NCBI GenBank assembly: GCA_900315975.1
Contig: ONBA01000038.1
Location: 1 to 21,930 of the forward strand
Reading direction: 5' to 3'
DNA from: an uncultured Ruminococcus sp.
GTDB taxonomy: Bacteria; Bacillota_A; Clostridia; Oscillospirales; Ruminococcaceae
DNA length: 21,930 nt
In this document: in pieces, positions 7,926-15,835 of the stretch
Numbering within the stretch: position 1 is the first letter of the stretch
Layout: every line of letters begins with the position of its first letter
Program-made: the position numbers and the translations under genes
The notes under the pieces: generated by a model
The model's input: the letters and a program-made list of their open reading frames with translations, nothing else
Told to the model about the DNA's origin: nothing
Databases searched by the model: none

Positions 7926-8390
7926 ATGGATATCTGCATAGTACCCTATCAGGAAAGTCTCAGACAGCAGGTTTTCGATTTTACAAGTAATTGCTTCAAT
8001 GAACTCGGTAAAAGATTCGAGCCATGCGGACGACATAGTTTCTACACCATTATTCCCCAATATTTCGTACAATTCTGGTGTATGCTCTCAGGTGGGGATA
8101 TAATCGGCACAGTCGCGTTAAAGCGTCACGAAGATGATACTGCCGAGCTGAAAGCGCTTTACCTTGCAAAAGAATTCCGAAGTAAGGGACTGGGTACTCG
8201 TCTGCTTAATAAAGCTGTTGATTATGCAAGAGAATCAGGTTACAAAAGAATAGTCCTCGACTCAATGTCACAGTACACTGCCGCAATCAGTCTGTACAAA
8301 AAATCAGGATTCAGGCAAATCGACAGATTCAATGACAATATCCATGCAGACATTTTTATGGAACTTATTCTTAAGGAGGAACAGTTATGA
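7926..8390 (+). CDS. GNAT family N-acetyltransferase
   Basis: This 154-residue protein has the GNAT acetyl-CoA loop FRSKGLGTRLL at 84-94 (pattern R-x-x-G-x-G), a preceding beta strand ELKALYL, and the late motif AAISLYKKSGF typical of small-molecule or protein acetyltransferases. GGAGG lies 6 bases before the ATG at 7926; an upstream in-frame ATG falls inside the operator and before the +1. It is the first gene of the operon and overlaps the next by ATGA, which implies translational coupling. Why an acetyltransferase precedes a citrate synthase-type enzyme is unclear: it could modify the enzyme or be a passenger. The substrate is unknown. Confidence 0.85.
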   Translation: MDICIVPYQESLRQQVFDFTSNCFNELGKRFEPCGRHSFYTIIPQYFVQFWCMLSGGDIIGTVALKRHEDDTAELKALYLAKEFRSKGLGTRLLNKAVDYARESGYKRIVLDSMSQYTAAISLYKKSGFRQIDRFNDNIHADIFMELILKEEQL

Positions 8391-9781
8391 ACCATTCAAT
8401 GCCGAATATCAGCCTTAGCAGACGTACAAATCTGCTTGACTTCGATACATATGAGTACGAATTGCAGGAAGTTGAGAGTCCTGAACTTTTCCGTGAGATG
8501 TTTCCTTATACGGAAGTGCCGAAGGTTGCTTACAACTACCGCCATGTACCCATGAATATGCCTGAGAATATCTATATCACCGATACTACATTCCGCGACG
8601 GTCAGCAGTCACGCGCACCGTACACAACTGAACAGATAATCGCACTTTACAAAATGCTTCACCGTCTCGGCGGTGAAAACGGTATAATAAGGCAGACCGA
8701 ATTCTTTGTCTATTCTAAGAGTGACCGCGATGCACTTGAACAGTGTATGGCACTCGGCTATGATTTTCCCGAAATCACTACATGGATAAGAGCTAATAAA
8801 CAGGATTTCGAGCTTGTCCGCAATATAGGCGTAAAGGAGACAGGTATACTCGTTTCATGCTCCGACCACCATATATTCAACAAAATGGGTCTCGACAGAC
8901 GTAAAGCACTCGACAAGTACCTTGGCATCGTTAAAGAATGTATTGCCGCAGGACTTCGTCCGCGATGTCACTTTGAGGACATTACCCGCGCCGATTTTTA
9001 CGGATTCGTTGTTCCCTTCGCTATCGAGTTGAGAAAGCTTTCAGAGGAAAGCGGGGTTCCTATAAAGATTCGTGCCTGTGATACTATGGGCTACGGCATT
9101 CCCTATCCCGGTGTCGCTCTGCCGAGAAGCGTTTCCGGTATTATCTACGGTTTACAGCACTATGCAGGCTTTTCAAGCGATATGCTCGAATGGCACGGTC
9201 ACAACGACTTCTACAAGGGTGTGACAAATGCGGCAACTGCATGGCTGTACGGTGCAGGTGCAGTAAACTGCTCCCTGCTCGGCATAGGCGAGCGCACCGG
9301 AAACGTCCCCCTTGAAGCAATGGTTTTTGAATACGCTTCTCTAAAAGGCACTCTTAACGGTATGGATACAACGGTAATTACCGAAATTGCTGATTACATC
9401 GTCAACGAAACTCACTACGACCTCCCGCCTATGACCCCTTTCGTCGGCAGAAGCTTCAACGTTACACGCGCAGGTATTCATGCCGACGGACTCATGAAAG
9501 ACGAGGAAATCTACAACATCTTCGATACCGATAAACTTCTCGGCAGACCACCGTATGTGTCGGTCAGTGCATCTTCGGGACTTGCCGGTATCGCTTGCTG
9601 GATAAACAACTTCTACAAGCTCAAAGGTGAAAAGTGCATTGACAAAAAGAGTCCTGCCGTTGCAAAAATAAAAGAGTGGGTAGACAATGAATACTCCGGC
9701 GGACGTGTTACAGTCATAAGTGACGATGAACTCATAACTCTCACTGAAAAGTATTTACCCGAAATCGGAAGGAGGTCATGA
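8387..9781 (+). CDS. DRE-TIM acyltransferase, probable Re-citrate synthase
   Basis: The 464-residue enzyme belongs to the isopropylmalate/homocitrate synthase superfamily. It shows TDTTFRDGQQ at 65-74 (metal ligand Asp66, catalytic Arg70), RCHFEDITRADFYG, the metal-binding EWHGHNDF (His270, His272) and GIGERTGNVPLE (299-310). A C-terminal block, FVGRSFNVTRAGIHADG then MKDEEIYNIFD, follows. The 60-residue N-terminal extension and these details fit the clostridial group that includes the Re-citrate synthase described in Clostridium kluyveri, which condenses oxaloacetate with acetyl-CoA. AAGGAGG lies 7 bases before an ATG that overlaps the GNAT stop. Isopropylmalate synthases usually carry a leucine-binding regulatory domain; none is visible here. 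No leucine genes are nearby. Homocitrate or another 2-oxoacid product cannot be excluded. Confidence 0.75.
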   Translation: MNHSMPNISLSRRTNLLDFDTYEYELQEVESPELFREMFPYTEVPKVAYNYRHVPMNMPENIYITDTTFRDGQQSRAPYTTEQIIALYKMLHRLGGENGIIRQTEFFVYSKSDRDALEQCMALGYDFPEITTWIRANKQDFELVRNIGVKETGILVSCSDHHIFNKMGLDRRKALDKYLGIVKECIAAGLRPRCHFEDITRADFYGFVVPFAIELRKLSEESGVPIKIRACDTMGYGIPYPGVALPRSVSGIIYGLQHYAGFSSDMLEWHGHNDFYKGVTNAATAWLYGAGAVNCSLLGIGERTGNVPLEAMVFEYASLKGTLNGMDTTVITEIADYIVNETHYDLPPMTPFVGRSFNVTRAGIHADGLMKDEEIYNIFDTDKLLGRPPYVSVSASSGLAGIACWINNFYKLKGEKCIDKKSPAVAKIKEWVDNEYSGGRVTVISDDELITLTEKYLPEIGRRS

Positions 9782-9782
9782 A

Positions 9783-10457
9783 ATGATACTCGAAACAGAT
9801 GACCGCTCACTGCGGATAAGAGTCTTCAATGCAATAGAAAATGCCATTCTGGACGGTGAATACAAAGACGGCGACAGTCTCAACGAGCTGAAGCTTTCAA
9901 AGGAACTGGGTGTCAGCAGAACTCCTGTCCGTGAAGCTCTTATGCAGCTTGAACTTGAAGGACTGGTGCGAAATGTCCCTAACAAGGGCGCAGTCGTGGT
10001 TGGTGTTACCGAGCAGGATATACATGATATCTACGAGATACGCATACGCATAGAAGGTCTTGCAGCACGTCTGTGTGCTGAAAATATCACAGACGATGAA
10101 CTCCGCGCACTCGAACAGATAGTTGATTTGCAGGAATTTTATCAGATGAAAAACGATACAGAGCAGATATGGAAACTCGACGGTGACTTTCACAAAATAA
10201 TCTATGACGCTTCAAGAAGCCGTCCTCTGCGTTTCACACTCTCAAATTTCCACAACTACATAAAAAAAGCACGTGACATCTCCGTTCAGACAGAGGGACG
10301 TGCTGAAAAAACTGTAGCCGAGCACAGAGCTATACTCGACGCTATTAAGGAACATAACGGCAGTCTCGCTGAACAGCTAACTGCTAAACATATATCCAAC
10401 GCAGAGGATAACCTCTTTGAAAACGGACTTAAAATGGACGAGCATAAAAATGGCTGA
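9783..10457 (+). CDS. GntR family regulator, FCD subfamily
   Basis: This 224-residue transcription factor has an N-terminal winged helix (about 8-75, with NELKLSKELGVSRTPVREAL as the recognition region) and an all-helical FCD effector domain. Likely metal or carboxylate ligands of that domain are Asp133, His137, His181 and His203. FCD regulators usually respond to organic acids, which fits a citrate or related signal from the preceding enzyme. The ATG lies one base after the preceding stop, with AAGGAGG 7 bases ahead, so it is the last gene of the operon. It probably binds the palindrome at 7876-7887 and so controls its own transcription. The effector is not shown by sequence. Confidence 0.9.
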   Translation: MILETDDRSLRIRVFNAIENAILDGEYKDGDSLNELKLSKELGVSRTPVREALMQLELEGLVRNVPNKGAVVVGVTEQDIHDIYEIRIRIEGLAARLCAENITDDELRALEQIVDLQEFYQMKNDTEQIWKLDGDFHKIIYDASRSRPLRFTLSNFHNYIKKARDISVQTEGRAEKTVAEHRAILDAIKEHNGSLAEQLTAKHISNAEDNLFENGLKMDEHKNG

Positions 10458-10550
10458 ATCTAAGCTGATTTGAGAAGCATCTTGCCAATAATTCATACGG
10501 AAGCAAACAGGAACGTGTGTCACTCAAAATGCCAAATGTTATGAATCTAT

Positions 10551-10624
10551 CGGACGACCAATGGTCGTCCATACAAAACCAAACGTAAACAGCAAAAATG
10601 TAGGGACGCACAGTGCGCGTCCCT
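10551..10624 (+). repeat. 74-base intergenic repeat, copy 2
   Basis: This is the second copy of the element at 1695-1768, aligned end to end without gaps. AGGGACGC (10602-10609) pairs with GCGTCCCT (10617-10624). It lies between two convergent genes, and its right end includes part of the stop codon (10623-10625) of the minus-strand GNAT gene. The rest of the 165-base gap after the GntR gene shows nothing clear. Confidence 0.7.
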
Positions 10625-11195
10625 AAAATATTGCTACCAACTCGTCAAAGCGAGTTTTTGAAATGAAACTTTTGTATAGGTCAGCGTACCGCATTCTTAT
10701 CTCGTCTTTTGTATGCTTTCTGCCGAGGTCAAAGTCAAGCAGGATATAATCAACTCCGTAAACAGAAGCGGTCACACCAGTTTCAACGAACCCGTTTCTG
10801 AGGTAAAAATTCACCCTTCTCTGCCTGATAATGAGTTCATCTTCTTCGCTTCCGTAAGGGTTCTCAGCCTCGCATATTACCATCTCTGTACCTTTAAGTA
10901 TATCTTTCAGAAGCCGCAAAAATTCAGAACCTATCCCCTGCCCCCTCATATCGCTAATGACAGCAAAATAATCAAGAAGGCAGTACTCTTTTGATTCTGT
11001 CAGCAAAGTCACAAAGCAAGCATATCCGCAAAACTTATCACCATTGAATATACCACAGCAGAAATACTGTCCCTTTTCAAGGGATTTCTCAATAATTGAA
11101 AACGGCTTCAATTCATTTGCAGGGAAGTCCTTCTTCATGTACAAGTCGTATACAGAGGCAATTTCGTCATTTGTAAGCTTCCGGCAATAATACAT
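10623..11195 (-). CDS. GNAT family N-acetyltransferase
   Basis: This 190-residue protein carries the acetyl-CoA binding motif MRGQGIGSEFL near residues 83-93, preceded by the strand LLDYFAVI. A late segment, RRVNFYLRNGFVETG, matches the GNAT motif B region. The C-terminal 35 residues (KHTKDEIRMRYADLYKSFI) form an added basic helix. It is a single gene with its own consensus promoter at 11239-11267; the ribosome site before the ATG is weak (AAAGGG). Its stop codon is shared with the repeat at 10551-10624, so the C-terminus may have been trimmed or set by that insertion. The substrate is unknown. Confidence 0.87.
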   Translation of the reverse strand: MYYCRKLTNDEIASVYDLYMKKDFPANELKPFSIIEKSLEKGQYFCCGIFNGDKFCGYACFVTLLTESKEYCLLDYFAVISDMRGQGIGSEFLRLLKDILKGTEMVICEAENPYGSEEDELIIRQRRVNFYLRNGFVETGVTASVYGVDYILLDFDLGRKHTKDEIRMRYADLYKSFISKTRFDELVAIF

Positions 11196-11238
11196 ATTTT
11201 CACCCTTTCCGGCTCATAGATCCAATGATCCTATTTAA

Positions 11239-11267
11239 ATTATAAGCTGTTTTAAAGTATTTGTCAA
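11239..11267 (-). promoter_or_regulatory. Consensus promoter of the second GNAT gene
   Basis: TTGACA (11267-11262) and TATAAT (11244-11239) on the minus strand are 17 bases apart. The start should lie near 11232, about 37 bases before the ATG. Confidence 0.85.
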
Positions 11268-11335
11268 CTGATGCACGTTTCAGTATAAAAGTCACAAGAT
11301 TTGACTTAAATCCGCTGTATTCAACAATATCCGAC

Positions 11336-11364
11336 TTGTATTACTGTTAAGCATGAGATATAAT
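11336..11364 (+). promoter_or_regulatory. Promoter of the GH11-like dockerin gene
   Basis: TTGTAT (11336-11341) and TATAAT (11359-11364) are 17 bases apart. The leader is about 85 bases. The 260-base divergent gap holds only this and the opposing GNAT promoter as far as I can see. Confidence 0.65.
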
Positions 11365-11455
11365 TAATGTAACCTCAATAACCGCCATTATGCGTTTATT
11401 GCCACGAACTTCGTTCAGGAAGCAGACATTTTATTATTATTTCCGGAGGTGTATT

Positions 11456-12394
11456 ATGAAAATAAAACGTTTACTCTCTGCCTTGACCGCTATTGTGTGC
11501 ATTTCAGCGTCATCAGCTTTATCAGCGAGTGCAGAGCAAAATGAAGTAATAACGATTGACGGATATGACTATGAATACTGGGAAGACCCTTCATACAGTG
11601 ATACAACTTTCGTTCCCGATGGAAACGGTGGATTTGACGCTTCGTGGTCAACAGACTCTTATTGCTTTTTCAGTAAGGGACTGATAAAAACCAAACCAAA
11701 TTCCTGCAACTACAATGTAAGCTATGACATTTCTCTGAATGTTGAAACGAATCCGGAAATTAAAGGTGACAACTCAATAGTATGCGCTTATGCTTACTAT
11801 TCAGAACCGATGACTTTTTTCTATGTCACAGACAGCTACACCGATGAATACCCCCTGACTTTTGATAAGGATGATATGAAATATATCGGAAATTATACCT
11901 CTAACGGCAATACCTATGACATCTACTACGAAAGGATAATACAGCGCAGTATCGCCGGTTATGAAACTAAATTCGACCAGTTTTTCAGTGTACGCAGAGA
12001 CGGTAAAATAGAGGGAAACAGTGCAGAGCTGAAGGGTAGTATCAATATGAAAGACAGTTTTGATGCTATCGAAAAAGCAGGATATAAACTCGGCACCCCC
12101 GATGTGATATCCATGAACGTTGAAGCTTTCAGATGCAAAGGCTCCGCAAAGCTTAAAAGCTGTGAAATAACTGAAATCACAGACTCTGAACCTGATATTA
12201 TCGCCGGCGACCTTAACGGTGATGAGAGAGTCGACTCATTCGACGTTGTTCTCTGCCGTCAGGAAATCGTAAATGTACAGAACGATTCAAAAGTAAATGT
12301 CCTCGCAGATATCGACAAAAACGGAAAAGTACAGGTCAACGACCTCGTTTTGATCGCTAATTTTGTACTCGGCAAAAAAACTTATATCTCATAA
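11456..12394 (+). CDS. Secreted GH11-like protein with C-terminal dockerin, nucleophile missing
   Basis: The 312-residue protein has a signal peptide (about 1-26, ASA/EQ). Residues about 36-240 follow the GH11 xylanase order: YDYEYWED, GGFDASWS, AYAYYSEPMTFFYVTDSY, RSIAGYETKFDQFFSVRRDG, the helix FDAIEKAGYKLG, and SMNVEAFRCKGSA. In active GH11 enzymes the nucleophile lies in P-L-[VI]-E-Y-Y-[VI]-V-D; here the position is Phe121. The acid/base position remains Glu223, and the tyrosines expected near the subsite (Tyr112, Tyr123) are kept. It is therefore probably not a normal xylanase but a binding module or an altered enzyme. A type I dockerin follows with two calcium loops (Asp252-Asp263, Asp285-Asp296), so it should dock to a scaffold outside the cell. 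GGAGG lies 6 bases before the ATG. The alignment is by eye. Confidence 0.78.
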   Translation: MKIKRLLSALTAIVCISASSALSASAEQNEVITIDGYDYEYWEDPSYSDTTFVPDGNGGFDASWSTDSYCFFSKGLIKTKPNSCNYNVSYDISLNVETNPEIKGDNSIVCAYAYYSEPMTFFYVTDSYTDEYPLTFDKDDMKYIGNYTSNGNTYDIYYERIIQRSIAGYETKFDQFFSVRRDGKIEGNSAELKGSINMKDSFDAIEKAGYKLGTPDVISMNVEAFRCKGSAKLKSCEITEITDSEPDIIAGDLNGDERVDSFDVVLCRQEIVNVQNDSKVNVLADIDKNGKVQVNDLVLIANFVLGKKTYIS

Positions 12395-12401
12395 AACTGA
12401 T

Positions 12402-12430
12402 AAGCCAGTCCATATGGACCGGCTTTCTTG
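12402..12430. terminator. Terminator between the GH11-like gene and xylB
   Basis: AAGCC-A-GTCC (12402-12411) pairs with GGAC-C-GGCTT (12416-12425) around ATAT, followed by TTTCTTG. It lies 7 bases after the stop of the plus-strand gene and just before the xylB stop, so it may serve both convergent genes. Confidence 0.7.
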
Positions 12431-12436
12431 TTGCAT

Positions 12437-13963
12437 TTAAGACAGTGCCGCCAATTCGGCAAATGAACTCTTTAACTGAGGATATATCTTCCTGTAAAGC
12501 TGATAATATTTTTCATACTCGGAAACCCTTTTCTCAACCGGTACCTGTATCTTGTCTGTTCTGACAATTTCGCCGCAAGCTTCGGTAACACTCGAATATA
12601 TTCCCGAACCTACGCTCGCAAGAATTGCCGCACCAAGTGCAGGTCCTTCTTTGGATTTTACAGTTTTCACACTGCAATTGTATACGTCTGAGAGAATTTC
12701 TCTCCACAATGCCGATGAACCTCCGCCGCCGCAAGCCATCATGTCACTGACATTTACATTCATTTCGCGGAAAACTTCAACGCAGTCCCTGAGCGAATAT
12801 GTCACTCCTTCCATCACTGCACGAAGCATATCACTGCGAGTATGCATTGCGGATAAGCCAAAGAATACTCCTCTCGCATCAGGGTCGAGGTGGGGTGTAC
12901 GCTCCCCCATCAGGTATGGCAGATAAAGCAGTCGGTTTGCACCTATACCTACTTTCTCCGCCGCTTTATCCATTAAGAAATACTCATCTTCCCCCATAAG
13001 CTTTGCTGTTTCTTTTTCAGTCATGCAGAAATTGTCGCGGAACCATTTCAGCGATAGTCCGGCACTCTGTGTTACTCCCATGAGGTGCCATGAACCCGGA
13101 ACTGCCGCACAACAGGTGTGAACTCTTCCAAGCCTGTCTATCGATAATTCAGACGTATGTGTAAACACTACTCCTGATGTGCCTATTGTTGTAAACGCTT
13201 TTCCGTCCCCGACCACACCTGTTCCGACTGCTGCCGCTGCATTATCTCCTGCACCTCCGACTACTACTGTATTCCTTGAAAGTCCGAGTTCATCAGCCAT
13301 TTCTCTTGTCAGTTTTCCGGTAACTTCACATGACTCATAAACCGTGCCAAGCCAGCTTTTATCAATCCCGAAATCAGACAGCAATTCGTCCGACCAGCAC
13401 CTGTGAGGTACATCAAGAAGCTGCATACCTGACGCATCACTGACTTCCGTAGCATATTCGCCGGTGAGAATAAGTCTCAGATAGTCCTTAGGCAGAAGTA
13501 TATGGGCAATTTCAGAATATATTTCCGGTTCGTTATTCTTCACCCACAGTATCTTCGCGGCAGTCCAGCCGGTGAGTGCGGGATTAGCCGTTATTTCCAC
13601 GATACGCTCACGTCCGGCAATACGGTTCATTTCCTCAACTTCTGCTGCTGTTCGCTGGTCGCACCATATAATGCTTCTGCGGAGTACCCTGTTATATTTA
13701 TCAAGCAACACAAGTCCGTGCATCTGTCCCGATATACCTATACCCTTTACATCATTCTTTTTTACTCCGCCCGAATCCATTACTGCCTTTATCGTATTTA
13801 TCATCGCATCAGCCCAGTCTTTCGGGTCTTGTTCCGCGTAACCATTTTTTGGCTGATACATCGGGTACTCTACTGTCGATGTTGCAATTACCGTACCCTT
13901 TTCATCAAATAATACTGTTTTTGTACCGCTTGTTCCACAGTCTACACCTATTAAATATGACAT
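12437..13963 (-). CDS. xylB: Xylulokinase
   Basis: This 508-residue FGGY kinase phosphorylates D-xylulose with ATP to xylulose 5-phosphate. The first actin-like domain starts with IGVDCGTSGTKTVLFD and contains GISGQMHGLVLLD and WCDQRT, sugar-contact regions in this subfamily. The catalytic base is Asp240 in GGAGDNAAAAVGTG; the second domain has GTSGVVF, GERTPHLDPDARG and ACGGGGSSALWREI for nucleotide binding. Length fits the family. AGGAA precedes the ATG. It lies 68 bases downstream of xylA on the same strand, with a strong hairpin between, so it is probably expressed from the xylA promoter at a reduced level. Confidence 0.95.
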   Translation of the reverse strand: MSYLIGVDCGTSGTKTVLFDEKGTVIATSTVEYPMYQPKNGYAEQDPKDWADAMINTIKAVMDSGGVKKNDVKGIGISGQMHGLVLLDKYNRVLRRSIIWCDQRTAAEVEEMNRIAGRERIVEITANPALTGWTAAKILWVKNNEPEIYSEIAHILLPKDYLRLILTGEYATEVSDASGMQLLDVPHRCWSDELLSDFGIDKSWLGTVYESCEVTGKLTREMADELGLSRNTVVVGGAGDNAAAAVGTGVVGDGKAFTTIGTSGVVFTHTSELSIDRLGRVHTCCAAVPGSWHLMGVTQSAGLSLKWFRDNFCMTEKETAKLMGEDEYFLMDKAAEKVGIGANRLLYLPYLMGERTPHLDPDARGVFFGLSAMHTRSDMLRAVMEGVTYSLRDCVEVFREMNVNVSDMMACGGGGSSALWREILSDVYNCSVKTVKSKEGPALGAAILASVGSGIYSSVTEACGEIVRTDKIQVPVEKRVSEYEKYYQLYRKIYPQLKSSFAELAALS

Positions 13964-13988
13964 AGCAAATTCCTTTCAAAAATGAATT

Positions 13989-14030
13989 GTCCGGACACCG
14001 TCCCGAAATAAGAGGTGTCCGGACTTTTTT
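13989..14030. terminator. Strong hairpin between xylA and xylB
   Basis: GTCCGGACACC (13989-13999) pairs exactly with GGTGTCCGGAC (14014-14024). The run of six T lies on the plus strand, so as an intrinsic terminator it faces the wrong way for xylAB. In the xylAB direction only a delayed T-run (AATTCATTTTT) follows. It may be a leaky terminator or a 3' stabiliser of the xylA message. Confidence 0.55.
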
Positions 14031-14031
14031 A

Positions 14032-15354
14032 TCAGAGACTGAACATTATATTATTCATTATTGATTCAAGCATTTCCTGTCTGCCGCTTCCGAGAGAATC
14101 AGTAACCTCGCCCTTTTCGAGTGCATACTTTTCAAGTTCTTCAAAGCCGACCTTTTCGTCGATGATATCCTTTCCGATACCATTTGTCCATGAAGAGTAT
14201 CTCTCCTCAACAAACTTGTCGATACGTCCGTCCTCTATCATTTTCACAGCAATGCGCAGACCGAGTGCAAAGGTGTCCATACCGGCAATATAGCTGTGGA
14301 AAATGTCCTCGGGAGTAAACGAACCGCGGCGTGCCTTTGCATCAAAATTGAGTCCGCCGTTGGTGAATCCGCCTGCTTTCAGCACCTCATACATACAAAG
14401 TGCCGCATCGTAAACATTTGTCGGGAACTGGTCTGTATCCCAGCCAAGCAGAGTATCACCCTGATTTGCATCGATAGAACCAAACACGTTATTATCGCGC
14501 GCCATTCGCAGTTCATGCTGGAAGGTATGCTGTGCAAGCGTAGCGTGGTTGGCTTCAATATTCATTTTGAAATCGTTTTCAAGACCGTATTTCCGCAGAA
14601 AGCCGAGTACTGTTGCAGTATCGAAATCATACTGGTGTTTTGTCGGTTCCTTTGGTTTCGGTTCGATGTAAAAGTCTCCGGTATATCCGATAGAACGCGC
14701 ATATCTGACAGCCATTTTCATAAGACGTGCCATATTGTCAAGTTCAAGAGCGGTATTCGTATTGAGCAGCGTTTCATAACCTTCACGTCCGCCCCAGAAA
14801 ACATAGCCCTTGCCGCCAAGCTTTACGGTAGCTTCTATCGCTTTCTTTATCTGCGCCGCTGTAAAAGCAAAAACGTCAGCCGACGGCGAAGTACCTGCAC
14901 CATGCATATATCTTGGGTGGTCAAAGCACTTTGCAGTTCCCCACAAAAGCTTTGCACCGGTTTGTGCCTGCTTTTCCTTGACATAGTCGGTTATTTCATC
15001 AAGCTTTGCATTTGTTTCTGCAAGACTTCCGTATTCAGGCGACAGGTCACGGTCATGGAAGCAGAAATAATCTATCGAAAGCTTCTCCATTATTTCAAAT
15101 GCCGCATCGACCTTCGCCTTTGCCCTTGCTTCGGGTTCACTTTCTCCCCACGTTTTATCGGCAGTTCCGACACCGAACATATCTGTTCCGTCTCCGCCCA
15201 TTGTGTGCCACCATGAAAGCGCGAACCTGAGATGTTCGCGCATAGGCTTTCCTGCGATCACTTCATCGGGATCGTAGTACTTGAACGCGAGCGGATTTGT
15301 TGAATTCTTGCCTTCGTACGGGATTTTTCCGATATTCTTAAAAAACTCGCCCAT
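14032..15354 (-). CDS. xylA: Xylose isomerase
   Basis: This 440-residue cytoplasmic enzyme converts D-xylose to D-xylulose using two divalent metals. The catalytic YFCFHDRD gives His100 and Asp103. Metal-site residues appear as [14 protein letters not shown] (Glu231, Lys233), [18 protein letters not shown] (Glu267, His270), DANQGD (Asp295) and WDTDQFPTN (Asp306, Asp308). [14 protein letters not shown] near residue 48 is typical of the long, clostridial-type class. The chosen ATG at 15354 is preceded by AAAGGGG with suitable spacing; the open frame upstream runs through the promoter and is not coding. Its promoter is a full consensus with a palindrome on the -10. It is the first gene of a two-gene xylAB unit. 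Confidence 0.97.
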   Translation of the reverse strand: MGEFFKNIGKIPYEGKNSTNPLAFKYYDPDEVIAGKPMREHLRFALSWWHTMGGDGTDMFGVGTADKTWGESEPEARAKAKVDAAFEIMEKLSIDYFCFHDRDLSPEYGSLAETNAKLDEITDYVKEKQAQTGAKLLWGTAKCFDHPRYMHGAGTSPSADVFAFTAAQIKKAIEATVKLGGKGYVFWGGREGYETLLNTNTALELDNMARLMKMAVRYARSIGYTGDFYIEPKPKEPTKHQYDFDTATVLGFLRKYGLENDFKMNIEANHATLAQHTFQHELRMARDNNVFGSIDANQGDTLLGWDTDQFPTNVYDAALCMYEVLKAGGFTNGGLNFDAKARRGSFTPEDIFHSYIAGMDTFALGLRIAVKMIEDGRIDKFVEERYSSWTNGIGKDIIDEKVGFEELEKYALEKGEVTDSLGSGRQEMLESIMNNIMFSL

Positions 15355-15421
15355 ATTTTTTACCCCTTTGTTATTATCTGTTTCAGCATCTGCGACTATG
15401 GCATCGCTGAATTTATTCACA

Positions 15422-15455
15422 GTATAATTATACAATGCGGGGTATATTTTGTCAA
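15422..15455 (-). promoter_or_regulatory. Consensus xylA promoter with palindrome on the -10
   Basis: On the minus strand TTGACA (15455-15450) and TATAAT (15432-15427) are 17 bases apart, giving a start near 15420. GTATAATTATAC (15422-15433) is an exact 12-base palindrome covering the -10, a possible operator. No xylose regulator gene is in the window, and I found no clear catabolite (cre) site here. Confidence 0.8.
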
Positions 15456-15501
15456 TAATAATATTAAAGTTAAAAGATTGTTTTAATATACAACCCAGAT
15501 T

Positions 15502-15727
15502 CAGCACAAAGCCGTCAGGCAGGCTTTGTGGGGTGTTGCCTTAAATTTGTTATAGGCAATACCGCACAAAGCTTGTGCTGGAGATGCGCCGACAGATTTT
15601 TCATCAGATTGTATAGAAATTTCGCAGGCATACTGACGTATGTCAAGGGATTTCTGTGCAAGATGACGGAAAATATGCAAGCATATCCAGTACAAAGCCG
15701 TCAGGCAGGCTTTGTGGGGTGTTGCCT
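15502..15727. repeat. Composite intergenic repeat upstream of the NSS symporter
   Basis: A 40-base unit, 15502-15541, recurs directly at 15688-15727 with one mismatch; each folds as ACAAAGCC-gtcaggca-GGCTTTGT. Between them lies 15554-15649, the inverted partner of window positions 1-96, which contains the palindrome GCACAAAGCTTGTGC. Also present are GGTGTTGCCT/AGGCAATACC flanking 15532-15563 and ATATGC-AA-GCATAT near 15674. No transposase frame is present. The nested layout suggests a non-autonomous, folded mobile element or a set of merged insertions. With the promoters on each side, this accounts for the 480-base gap between xylA and the symporter gene. Confidence 0.75.
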
Positions 15728-15760
15728 ATACTTTTTTAGTGAAATATGCCAGTTTGCATA

Positions 15761-15789
15761 TTGCAATTTCCAGTGAACTATGGTATAAT
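15761..15789 (+). promoter_or_regulatory. Promoter of the NSS symporter gene
   Basis: TTGCAA (15761-15766) and TATAAT (15784-15789) are 17 bases apart, with a start near 15796 and a leader of about 40 bases. It lies just beyond the composite repeat. Confidence 0.72.
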
Positions 15790-15835
15790 GATTTGCGGAC
15801 TATCATCTCACTGACACTATGAAAGGACCTTGAAA

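Noticed and set aside
14296..15216. A 306-codon plus-strand frame opposite xylA
   Set aside because: XylA has all its catalytic motifs on the other strand; this frame shows no motif and no start signals.
15355..15507. A 51-codon N-terminal extension of XylA in frame
   Set aside because: It runs through the consensus promoter (15427-15455), has no ribosome site and resembles no xylose isomerase sequence; the ATG at 15354 is well placed.
15554..15649. TTGACA in the repeat as an outward promoter
   Set aside because: The nearest -10-like sequence (TATACA) is about 25 bases away, too far for a sigma-A promoter.
15502..15727. CRISPR array
   Set aside because: There are only two direct copies of a 40-base unit, separated by unrelated repeat sequence, with no regular spacers and no cas genes.
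15528..15776. Small open frames in the composite repeat
   Set aside because: They are made of repeat and palindrome sequence, occur on both strands and have no ribosome sites.
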